Shown: positions 1-6,034 of the stretch, in pieces
Layout of the letters: each line of letters opens with the position of its first letter
Position numbering within the stretch: position 1 is the stretch's first letter
Assembly (NCBI GenBank): GCA_023256455.1
Contig: JAGDXN010000075.1
Coordinates: 19,838-32,092, forward strand
Source of the DNA: Cuniculiplasma sp.
Lineage (GTDB): Archaea > Thermoplasmatota > Thermoplasmata > Thermoplasmatales > Thermoplasmataceae
Direction of reading: 5' to 3'
DNA length: 12,255 bases
Position numbers and translations under genes: made by a program
Notes under the pieces: model-generated
What the model saw: the letters and a program-made list of their open reading frames with translations, nothing else
The model's database searches: none
What the model was told of the DNA's origin: nothing

Positions 1-983
1 AAGGCATTGACGGGATCTGGCTTGATATGAATGAGCCGTCTGTGCGGAGTGAAAGCAGGACAATAGATGAGGATGCCAGCCATTCCCTTGGTGAAAGAAA
101 AATTCGGCATGGTGATGTGCACAACTACTATGCAATGCTTGAAGCAAAGGCAACAAGAAGTGCTCTGGATGACGATAAGTTTATACTATCAAGGTCAGGA
201 TTTGCAGGAATCCAGAAATACGCAGCCATATGGTCCGGAGATGGAAATGGGAACTTTGAAAGTATGGCACTCCAGATACCCCTTTTAACATCTCTTAGCA
301 TATCGGGCATACCCTATGTGGGATGCGATCTTGGAGGTTTTCTTGATTACACCGATCCTGAACTTCTTCTGAGATTTTACCAGATGGCCCTTTTCTTCCC
401 TGTATACAGGAACCATAAATCCAAAACTGAAAATGATCAGGAACTTTTCCTTTATCACAAATATTATATCAGGAGGTTCAGGGAAATACTTGCCCTGAGG
501 CACAGTATTGTTCCCCATCTTCTATGGAAGGCAAGGGAGGCAGAGGAGAACTTCTCACCAATCATAAGGCCAATGGCATTCAACTATCCTGAAAATGAAG
601 GGATGTTCCAGGTCAATGACCAGTATATGGTAGGTAAGGAGATTATGGTTGCGCCCATCGTTCATAGAAACCAGAATACAAGGCAGGTCTTTCTCCCGGG
701 AGGAAGATGGTACAATCTCCAGACTGGAACTGTAAATTTCGGAGACGATGTAATTGATTCAGGAGGAGATATTCCCATATATTTGAAAGAAAATGAAGTA
801 CTCATAACTGAAAATGCCCTTGTTTTCTTTGGCAAGTTTAAGGGCAGGATTTTCCTTAAAAATGAATGGATAAATATGGAATATGATGGCAGGGAAATTA
901 AGGAGGGAAGGGAGAAAATAGGCAACATAAAAATAATTGATGCAGAAAGGGACCATTTCTCCTTCAGAGACATAATCGCATAG
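1..983 (+). CDS. GH31 family alpha-glucosidase, C-terminal part (5' truncated by window edge)
   Basis: The frame is open from base 3 (first two bases belong to a cut codon) to TAG at 981-983, about 326 codons. It begins inside the GH31 nucleophile motif, GIWLDMNEP, with the catalytic Asp codon at 24-26. The block around WSGDG (about 229-245) is where the GH31 general acid/base Asp lies, and it is followed by the family segment SGIPYVGCDLGGF. The C-terminal beta-sandwich signature FLPGGRWYNLQTG is near 690-735. GH31 enzymes hydrolyse terminal alpha-linked glucose (or xylose) from oligosaccharides; the substrate here is inferred from family only. The catalytic barrel end and distal beta domains look intact, with no internal stop. 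The gene converges on the minus-strand gene ending at 1057. The internal ATG at 27 is part of the motif and not a start. Confidence 0.93.
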   Translation, partial: GIDGIWLDMNEPSVRSESRTIDEDASHSLGERKIRHGDVHNYYAMLEAKATRSALDDDKFILSRSGFAGIQKYAAIWSGDGNGNFESMALQIPLLTSLSISGIPYVGCDLGGFLDYTDPELLLRFYQMALFFPVYRNHKSKTENDQELFLYHKYYIRRFREILALRHSIVPHLLWKAREAEENFSPIIRPMAFNYPENEGMFQVNDQYMVGKEIMVAPIVHRNQNTRQVFLPGGRWYNLQTGTVNFGDDVIDSGGDIPIYLKENEVLITENALVFFGKFKGRIFLKNEWINMEYDGREIKEGREKIGNIKIIDAERDHFSFRDIIA

Positions 984-990
984 GAAGATC

Positions 991-1019
991 AAATTTTTTA
1001 TTTAAAATCTTAAAAATTT
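991..1019. terminator. AT-rich hairpin with T tracts on both strands, possible bidirectional terminator
   Basis: In the convergent gap between the glucosidase stop (983) and the minus-strand stop (1057), arms AAATTTTTTA (991-1000) and TAAAAATTT (1011-1019) can pair with one bulge. They supply a T-run on each strand. Archaeal termination relies mainly on T tracts, so this is a plausible but weak call. Confidence 0.35.
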
Positions 1020-1056
1020 ATGAACAAGGGAAAACTTCTAAAACTCATCCCATCAG

Positions 1057-1341
1057 TCATTTCTTATTTGGTTCTCCGGCATCTGCCTTTTTCCCACCAT
1101 ATAAAAGACCGATTACGAAACCAAGTTCAACCAGAGCCATAATGAACATCACCTTAAGATTATTTCCAACGCTCAGGAATGAGGATGCAATAGCGAATAT
1201 TGCACCAATTATCAGGCCATAAAGGCCATATCTATAAGGAAGAGCCAATTCCATATCAGGATATTTCAACATCCAATAAATCATTTTGTGACAGGATAGT
1301 TGAAGGTTTTTAGTTTTCATAAGATTTTTCGCAGTTTTCAA
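1057..1341 (-). CDS. Small two-TM membrane protein, function unknown
   Basis: Up to 94 residues. Two hydrophobic segments are visible at about residues 38-57 (LYGLIIGAIFAIASSFLSV) and 63-83, followed by a short hydrophilic tail rich in Lys/Glu/Asn. The longest start is TTG at 1341-1339, which overlaps the TGA of the upstream regulator (TTGA), the same junction type as elsewhere in this window. An ATG at 1320-1318 (87 residues) is an alternative, and neither has an obvious Shine-Dalgarno. It is the third gene of a unit with a six-TM protein and a winged-helix protein, so it probably acts with them at the membrane. I recognise no family; existence as a gene rests on ORF integrity, TM pattern and coupling. 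Confidence 0.7.
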   Translation of the reverse strand: MKTAKNLMKTKNLQLSCHKMIYWMLKYPDMELALPYRYGLYGLIIGAIFAIASSFLSVGNNLKVMFIMALVELGFVIGLLYGGKKADAGEPNKK

Positions 1342-1652
1342 TTTTTATTTATTTTTTTAATATTTTCAAGTATATTCAGGTATTTTTCTATCTTTTCCAT
1401 CCCTGATGGAGTGATCCTTACGAAGGTCATTGGCCTTTTGATCGTCAATTCCTTTTTAATAATTATATATCCATTGTCGCTAAGCCATTTTAAATGCATA
1501 TGAAGAGAGGATTTTGGAATACCTGTGGATTTTAGGAGATTGGTAAATGTAATTTTTTTGAGTGTGTAAAGCGCAATCAATATTCCTGTTCTCACTCCGT
1601 TGGAGTACAGTTCATCCCCGGTAATTTCTTGAAAATCTTCCTTATGGGTCAT
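1338..1652 (-). CDS. Winged-helix (MarR/ArsR-like) transcriptional regulator
   Basis: A 104-residue protein that is essentially one winged-helix domain. Residues 18-42 form the first helices. Residues 45-63 (IPKSSLHMHLKWLSDNGYI) look like a helix-turn-helix with recognition helix, and about 64-82 form the beta wing ending in the common RITPSG turn. A C-terminal helix (84-102) may mediate dimerisation. The ATG at 1652-1650 overlaps the TGA of the preceding membrane-protein gene (ATGA), and GTGAT lies just upstream, so translation is probably coupled. No ligand or metal site is evident. As the middle gene between two membrane-protein genes it is a candidate autoregulator of the unit. A near-palindrome at 2363-2376 is a candidate target (inference). 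Confidence 0.85.
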   Translation of the reverse strand: MTHKEDFQEITGDELYSNGVRTGILIALYTLKKITFTNLLKSTGIPKSSLHMHLKWLSDNGYIIIKKELTIKRPMTFVRITPSGMEKIEKYLNILENIKKINKN

Positions 1653-2311
1653 GAAATCACAGTCCCTTCATATTTCAGGCGAACCATGATCCCTGCAATC
1701 AGCCATGTGAGGGCAAACAATAAAAAGAGGTATTCATTAACATAAACACCTCCCAGAAATCCAAAAAGAAATCCTATGATGGCAAGTATATCAAAGATAT
1801 TAACGTCCCTGTCACCTGTTAATTTATGTAGGAATCTGATCCATAATATAAACCATAGAATCACCGAACTGAAAATTGCCAGATTGGGAATCCATGAGTA
1901 TGAAGAATATCCATACAAATTTAGAGTGAAAGAAACCAAAATGCTTGCAAATATAAGCAGAAATAAAACATGTGCCCGGCCGTTTCCAATTCTTTTCATG
2001 TCAAGGCCTTCTAAACCCATTATTCTGCCAACTTTTACAGTTTTTTCAGTAATTGGATTGATCCTTTTTCTATATGCAAGAATGATTAAAATGTAAATTA
2101 GAAAAATGAAAATGGAATAGTTACCCAGTATAATCCTGGCCTTTTCATTTTCGTGGTGGTTTATAAAAATTGAGTTGACTGTAAAACCAACAACTAAAAG
2201 GACAGGCACATATGTTGAAAAAAGGAGGTAAATAAAGGAAATAACATTTCTGACAAAGTGGTGGATTACCTTTTTCCATATGAGGTTGCTTTCATTTATT
2301 TCGTTTTCCAT
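1649..2311 (-). CDS. Six-TM integral membrane protein, function unknown
   Basis: A 220-residue protein with about six hydrophobic helices at roughly 23-46, 62-80, 114-133, 140-161, 172-190 and 194-210. A basic and polar loop lies at about 81-112. No signal peptide, ATPase motif or transport signature is visible, and I do not recognise the family. The ATG at 2311-2309 is supported by GGTGA (2323-2319) with a 7-nt spacer. It is first in a unit with the winged-helix gene (4-nt ATGA overlap) and the small two-TM gene. Membrane-protein plus small-regulator pairs often let a membrane state or stress feed back on transcription, but that is only analogy here. Confidence 0.85.
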   Translation of the reverse strand: MENEINESNLIWKKVIHHFVRNVISFIYLLFSTYVPVLLVVGFTVNSIFINHHENEKARIILGNYSIFIFLIYILIILAYRKRINPITEKTVKVGRIMGLEGLDMKRIGNGRAHVLFLLIFASILVSFTLNLYGYSSYSWIPNLAIFSSVILWFILWIRFLHKLTGDRDVNIFDILAIIGFLFGFLGGVYVNEYLFLLFALTWLIAGIMVRLKYEGTVIS

Positions 2312-2318
2312 TTTTAAT

Positions 2319-2323
2319 TCACC
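2319..2323 (-). promoter_or_regulatory. Ribosome binding site GGTGA for the six-TM protein
   Basis: GGTGA on the minus strand lies 7 nt before the ATG at 2311. It matches the archaeal 16S 3' end (anti-SD UCACC) and fixes the start. It also implies a leadered mRNA, unlike several other genes in the window. Confidence 0.6.
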
Positions 2324-2362
2324 ATATATTATTTCAATATTTAATGGCCAATCACTCCCTTA

Positions 2363-2376
2363 CCCGCCATGGTGGG
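2363..2376. promoter_or_regulatory. GC-rich near-palindrome, candidate operator
   Basis: CCCGCCATGGTGGG is a 14-bp dyad with one mismatched pair, standing out in an AT-rich gap. Immediately upstream on the minus strand is a TATA-like stretch (ATATAAATTT at 2392-2383, TTTAATATT at 2385-2377). If that is the promoter, transcription would begin near 2360 and the dyad would lie between TATA box and start site, a typical repressor position. A second TATA-like box (2344-2336) would place it upstream instead. The dyad has essentially no loop, so a protein site is likelier than an RNA hairpin. Confidence 0.45.
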
Positions 2377-2412
2377 AATATTAAATTTATATGAATTCCT
2401 GAACTGAATCAT

Positions 2413-3216
2413 TTATTCTCTGTGGTTTCTTTCGTAAATGCGATCAGATAAAATGTAAATGATTGATATGAGGAGCAATATCCCTGATAGAATTGAGCTT
2501 GATGCCAGTTCTAAATTGATTTTAAATGGTATAACCACTGATATGGGGAAAATTATGGAACCGGTGTATGCAAAATATATGATATAGTCCAGCGAAAGGA
2601 AAGGAAGCAAATAAACTGAAATATAATGTACCCCATTTACAATAAGAAAGTATACAATAACAAACACAAGCAATGGTATATATCTGGTATATACAATCGC
2701 ATTCCTGTTGCTGCAGATTATGGAAATGGAAAAGATAACTATGGCAAAGGTGGTAAAGAGAACGCCATATGCAATGGAAAGGATCATAATCATGGGAATT
2801 GAAAACAGGGGTGACGCTGGAAATGATAAGGAACCAACTCTCATTTTAACCAAAAGAGTCACGAAAATTAGAAGAATGGCTGCATTTATAAGAAATAGGG
2901 GAAAGGATCCAGCTATAAAGGAAAGTATGTAGTTCCATCTTTTGACCAATGTATGTTTAAATATGTATCCAAAGGATGGGGACTGTGTTACAAATATGGA
3001 GGCAATGGACGTTGCAGCAGTACTGGAGGAAAAGCCAAGTACCAGGGAAAAGTTTGCAACTACCATGAGCCTGGCAATGAAAGGGTTATTCGGCGCTCCA
3101 GTTTTTGAAAGTACCATGACACCCAGATATGCAAATAGTATGGAGACAAAAGTAGACCAGAGCAATATTTTCCGGTTAAATGAAATCTTTTTTATCATGT
3201 AAATTATGAGTTTCAC
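2413..3216 (-). CDS. ABC-2-like transporter permease
   Basis: A 267-residue, strongly hydrophobic protein with six to seven predicted TM helices (about 18-36, 53-77, 97-123, 138-167, 178-206, possibly 208-228, and 240-258). A short basic N-terminus and basic C-terminal tail complete it. Length and helix spacing suit an ABC-2-type exporter permease, and its divergent neighbour is an ABC ATPase without its own membrane domain, so the two very likely form one transporter. The cargo cannot be read from sequence. The start taken is GTG at 3216-3214, with a TATA-like element about 25 nt upstream (3245-3237) consistent with a leaderless mRNA. ATG at 3198-3196 (MIKKISF) is the alternative. Confidence 0.75.
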   Translation of the reverse strand: MKLIIYMIKKISFNRKILLWSTFVSILFAYLGVMVLSKTGAPNNPFIARLMVVANFSLVLGFSSSTAATSIASIFVTQSPSFGYIFKHTLVKRWNYILSFIAGSFPLFLINAAILLIFVTLLVKMRVGSLSFPASPLFSIPMIMILSIAYGVLFTTFAIVIFSISIICSNRNAIVYTRYIPLLVFVIVYFLIVNGVHYISVYLLPFLSLDYIIYFAYTGSIIFPISVVIPFKINLELASSSILSGILLLISIIYILSDRIYERNHRE

Positions 3217-3220
3217 AAAT

Positions 3221-3288
3221 CTATAATCGTAATGTGAATATAATTACAGTTCAAAGGTTCAAAAATTGAATTATATTTACAATTATAG
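3221..3288. promoter_or_regulatory. Divergent promoter region built as an imperfect inverted repeat
   Basis: The left arm (3221-3245, containing CTATAAT, GTAA and ATATAATT) is matched by the right arm (3269-3288) in inverse orientation, with one substitution and a 5-nt insertion in the left arm. Each arm carries an outward-facing TATA-like AATTATATT, one for the permease and one for the ATPase. The centre contains the smaller dyad TTCAAAAATTGAA (3258-3270) and the repeat GTTCAAAGGTTCAAA. The two genes thus have mirror-image promoters with a shared centre, suited to common regulation. Confidence 0.55.
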
Positions 3289-3310
3289 TACTGTTTAAGA
3301 ATGTTAAATA

Positions 3311-4060
3311 ATGATCGAATTAAGAGACGTAATAATAAAATATGGGAATGAAAGAAAATTGGGTCCTTTAAATGCAAGATTCCAAAATAACACCATAATA
3401 ATTGGGCATAATGGTGCAGGAAAAACCTCCATTGCAAGGGCCATATGCGATGTTGTAAAATATGATGGTCAGATTAAAATTTCTAATGAAGGCAAGAATC
3501 TAGAACATGTCGACTGTGCATCAAATCTTGAAGAATTGTATGCCCCAGCATCAACCCCCTCTGAAGCAGTTAAACTGTTCTCATCCTATTCGAGCCTGAA
3601 CCCTAGCATTTTTAATAAATACATGGAAATGGCATCATTAGGGGATCTGATAATCCATCCATTCAATTCAATGTCCCAGGGGCAGAAAAAATTCGTCTTT
3701 CTTAGCCTTTCTCTTTCCTTTGAATCATTACACTTGATTGCTGATGAGCCCTTTGAAAATCTTGACCCCGGTATGAAATCACTTGCCTTAAAAATGCTTG
3801 GTATGGGCAATTCACTTACAATTATCATAACGCACGAAATGAAATTACTTAAAAACTTTGAAGGTTGGGATCTTTTTGTCCTTTCTGAAGGTACATTTTA
3901 TGGTCCGGTGAGTGTGAAGGATTTCATAAGGTGCAAATCAGTAAGGGGAAAGCACTCAGAATCCATAATGACTGTAAGGAGGCATGGGGATTACACATCT
4001 TTCATACCATGTGGACATGAAAATGAAGATTTGATGGGCAGTATTGATGATCTTTTCTAA
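3311..4060 (+). CDS. ABC transporter ATP-binding protein
   Basis: A 249-residue nucleotide-binding subunit. Walker A is GHNGAGKT (32-39). The signature loop is MSQGQ (121-125), a departure from LSGGQ. Walker B is HLIADE (141-146), with D145 and E146 as metal ligand and catalytic glutamate. The D-loop is NLD (150-152) and the switch His is H175 in ITHE. A Q-loop glutamine is not obvious in the expected stretch (about 66-80). The C-terminal roughly 50 residues beyond the core have no assigned role. It presumably energises the divergent permease at 3216-2413. The ATG at 3311 lies 34-40 nt from one TATA-like element and about 26 nt from a second (ATTATA, 3282-3287), so a very short leader or none is likely. 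The substrate is unknown. Confidence 0.92.
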   Translation: MIELRDVIIKYGNERKLGPLNARFQNNTIIIGHNGAGKTSIARAICDVVKYDGQIKISNEGKNLEHVDCASNLEELYAPASTPSEAVKLFSSYSSLNPSIFNKYMEMASLGDLIIHPFNSMSQGQKKFVFLSLSLSFESLHLIADEPFENLDPGMKSLALKMLGMGNSLTIIITHEMKLLKNFEGWDLFVLSEGTFYGPVSVKDFIRCKSVRGKHSESIMTVRRHGDYTSFIPCGHENEDLMGSIDDLF

Positions 4061-4169
4061 GAAATCAATTAAATTTTACTTCCACGAGAATTCATTTATT
4101 CTAAAGTTTTCCTGACAGTGGATAAAATTTTAAACATGATAAGAATTTATTCCTTAAGGTAAATAGTTT

Positions 4170-4949
4170 ATGCAGAATAATATTCCACCAATTTTGGAGT
4201 TTGATCCTGAGACTGAATCATTTTTAAATCCTAAAAAATATCTGCAAAGCAGTGGAACAAAATTCAAATTTCCGGAGAGAGCAGTACTTACATTTTTCAG
4301 GGATGTTCTGGAAGATATGCTTGAAAGGGGAGAATTGGAAATAACCGGTTATCTACATTCTGAAATTGGTAAAAATCCAATCTATGAATTTAAAAATAAG
4401 CAATATCCTGTTATGGCAATTCACGCAGGTGTGGGGGCACCCCTTGCTGGAGCATTTCTTGAGGAAATAATTGCTCTTGGCGCAAGAAAGGTTATGGTAT
4501 GTGGGTCTGCAGGAACTTTAAATTATAATTTCGAGCCTGGAATGATACTTGTGCCCGTAAGTGCCATAAGGGACGAGGGAACATCATACCATTATATGCC
4601 ACCGGGAAGAGAGGCAAAACCCAGTAAAAGGGCATTGCAGGCCATTAGAGATACGCTCAGAGATTCAGGTGAAAAATATAGGGAAATAAAGACATGGACA
4701 ACGGACGCCTTTTACAGGGAAACGACAAAAAAAGTTGAGGCAAGAAGAAAAGAGGGATGCGAAGCTGTGGAGATGGAAGCCTCCGCACTTTTTGCCATTG
4801 CACAGTTCAGAGAGATTGAAATTGGTTATATGCTTTACGCAGATGATTATCTGAGCACAGATTCATGGGATCCCAGGAATTTAATGGACAGAGAGAAGGT
4901 TAGAAAGAAACTTTTTGACCTTTCATTAAGGGCGTGCATGAGAGTCTGA
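4170..4949 (+). CDS. Nucleoside phosphorylase (uridine phosphorylase-like, PNP/UDP family)
   Basis: A 259-residue member of the PNP/UDP family, which splits nucleosides with phosphate into base and ribose-1-phosphate in nucleoside salvage. Visible family blocks are GVGAPLAG (87-94), GSAG (112-115), RDEGTSYHY (134-142), KTWTTDAFYRET (174-185), VEMEASALFAIAQFR (200-214; its Glu/Met/Glu is the ribose-binding signature) and the late acidic DD (225-226). The N-terminal phosphate motif GDPxR of classical uridine phosphorylases is not present; residues 1-60 are a different extension. The nucleobase preference is therefore uncertain. ATG at 4170 follows a 109-nt gap. The gene appears monocistronic, with a T tract at 4967-4972 after it. 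Confidence 0.88.
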   Translation: MQNNIPPILEFDPETESFLNPKKYLQSSGTKFKFPERAVLTFFRDVLEDMLERGELEITGYLHSEIGKNPIYEFKNKQYPVMAIHAGVGAPLAGAFLEEIIALGARKVMVCGSAGTLNYNFEPGMILVPVSAIRDEGTSYHYMPPGREAKPSKRALQAIRDTLRDSGEKYREIKTWTTDAFYRETTKKVEARRKEGCEAVEMEASALFAIAQFREIEIGYMLYADDYLSTDSWDPRNLMDREKVRKKLFDLSLRACMRV

Positions 4950-4966
4950 TCATAAATAATGCACCA

Positions 4967-4972
4967 TTTTTT
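4967..4972 (+). terminator. T6 tract downstream of the nucleoside phosphorylase
   Basis: Six consecutive T residues begin 18 nt after the stop codon at 4949. There is no clear hairpin, and archaeal RNA polymerase can terminate on such tracts. Confidence 0.35.
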
Positions 4973-5035
4973 AATATATTACTGGTAGAACAAATCTCTC
5001 CGGTATATGGGTAAAGTAAAATTAATTCAGAACAC

Positions 5036-5043
5036 TTTAATAT
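5036..5043 (+). promoter_or_regulatory. TATA box for the aIF2-beta operon
   Basis: TTTAATAT is centred about 25 nt before the ATG at 5065, the distance expected between an archaeal TATA box and the transcription start. This predicts a leaderless aIF2-beta mRNA. No Shine-Dalgarno is seen before this ATG. Confidence 0.5.
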
Positions 5044-5064
5044 GCCAATAATCAATACTGTACT

Positions 5065-5679
5065 ATGACTGTTGATGATTATGAAGCATTACTGGGAAGA
5101 ACTTCAGATATTCTGGCAAAATCCACTGTGAGCCAGGAGAGGCTAAAAATTCCAAAGCCCGTAATAATGCTTGAAGGGAAGGTAACGATTGTAAGGAACT
5201 TTCTGGATATTGTTGAAATGATAAACAGGGATCCCAGGGAAGTAGCCAAATTCTTCATGAAAGAGTTCGGTATAGGGGTGAATATTGACGGCAGAAGATT
5301 GATTATAAACCGTAAGGTAAGCGAAGAGGATTTCTCTGCCAAGCTGGAACAGTATCTAAATGTGTATGTGAGATGTTATGAGTGCAATTCTCCAGATACT
5401 GAAATAATTAAGGAAAACAGAGTGAATGTAATAGTTTGCAAGGCCTGCGGAGCACAGCATCCAATCAATTCGTCAAGAGAAATCGTGATCAACCGGGATC
5501 AGATAGAAGAGGGAAAAAGATATACAGTAACAATAGAAGAGATCGGAAAATCCGGTGAAGGAAGAACTAAACTTTATGGTTATAAGATCATCGTGCCGGG
5601 CGTTAAGAAAGGACAGACGGTGCAGGTCGTGGTAAAAAAGATCAGGGAAGGAACAGCCATTGCAGAGGTTGTCAAGTAG
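5065..5679 (+). CDS. Translation initiation factor aIF2 subunit beta with C-terminal TRAM domain
   Basis: A 204-residue beta subunit of the heterotrimeric aIF2, which delivers initiator tRNA to the small ribosomal subunit. The N-terminal helix (about 1-28) is the usual gamma-contacting region. The alpha/beta core spans about 30-95 (with the VIMLEGKVT and IVRNFLDI strand-turn). The zinc ribbon has Cys 104/107 and 125/128 (CYECN and CKACG). Residues about 146-203 form a TRAM domain, an RNA-binding beta fold, marked by EEGKRYTVTIEEIGKSGEG. TRAM-bearing aIF2-beta is known in some euryarchaea. Gene start and leaderless promoter agree (TATA at 5036-5043). The stop overlaps the next gene by 20 nt, so PIN and RibK are probably co-translated from the same mRNA. 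Confidence 0.93.
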   Translation: MTVDDYEALLGRTSDILAKSTVSQERLKIPKPVIMLEGKVTIVRNFLDIVEMINRDPREVAKFFMKEFGIGVNIDGRRLIINRKVSEEDFSAKLEQYLNVYVRCYECNSPDTEIIKENRVNVIVCKACGAQHPINSSREIVINRDQIEEGKRYTVTIEEIGKSGEGRTKLYGYKIIVPGVKKGQTVQVVVKKIREGTAIAEVVK

Positions 5680-6034
5680 AACGGTAATACCGGACACAAA
5701 CACGCTCATCTATAGCGTGAAGCAACATATTGACCTTGAATGGGAAATATCCAAAGTTATTGGCTCTCATAGAACAATAATGTTGAAATGTGTCAGGAAT
5801 GAGCTGGAAAAGTTATCATCAAAAATAAGGGAAGCATCCATGGCGATTAAAATTTTTTCTTCTCTTGAACTCATGGAATCTTATGGATCAGGAGATGAAT
5901 GTCTGGAGAAAATGTGCCTGGAAAATGACTTTGTCTTAATAACAAATGACAGAATGCTTGCAAAAAAAGTAGTTGAAAAGGGCGGAAAGGTCTTAAATTT
6001 AAGTGATGGAAGGAATCTTAAATGGTACAGATAG
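5660..6034 (+). CDS. PIN-domain protein (probable ribonuclease, Fcf1/VapC-like fold)
   Basis: A 124-residue protein consisting of one PIN domain. Candidate metal-binding acidic residues are in order: D12 in VIPDTN, E48/E50 in RNELEKL, D79 in SGDECLEK and D97 in LITNDRML. The last motif plus AKK is characteristic of the fold. PIN proteins are Mg-dependent RNases acting in rRNA processing, or as VapC toxins. With no antitoxin gene alongside, and with translation genes around it, an RNA-processing role is likelier (inference). The start is TTG at 5660, inside aIF2-beta, preceded by GGAAGGA with a 7-nt spacer; TTG at 5669 is an alternative. Its end overlaps ribK by 13 nt. Confidence 0.85.
   Translation: MQRLSSRTVIPDTNTLIYSVKQHIDLEWEISKVIGSHRTIMLKCVRNELEKLSSKIREASMAIKIFSSLELMESYGSGDECLEKMCLENDFVLITNDRMLAKKVVEKGGKVLNLSDGRNLKWYR

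Noticed and set aside
1300..1503. Plus-strand 67-codon frame opposite the winged-helix gene
   Set aside because: It is Phe/Ile-rich antisense shadow of a coherent winged-helix domain, with no supporting start signal.
1057..2311. Toxin-antitoxin interpretation of the small regulator and small TM protein
   Set aside because: The winged-helix protein lacks an antitoxin-like tail, and the unit includes a large six-TM protein; nothing specific supports toxicity.
2363..2376. The GC-rich dyad as a transcription terminator for the ABC permease gene
   Set aside because: The dyad has virtually no loop and no T tract behind it, so it is unlikely to form a terminator hairpin.
4123..4132. Perfect palindrome TAAAATTTTA upstream of the nucleoside phosphorylase
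   Set aside because: Short AT palindromes are expected by chance in such AT-rich gaps, and it matches no nearby repeat.
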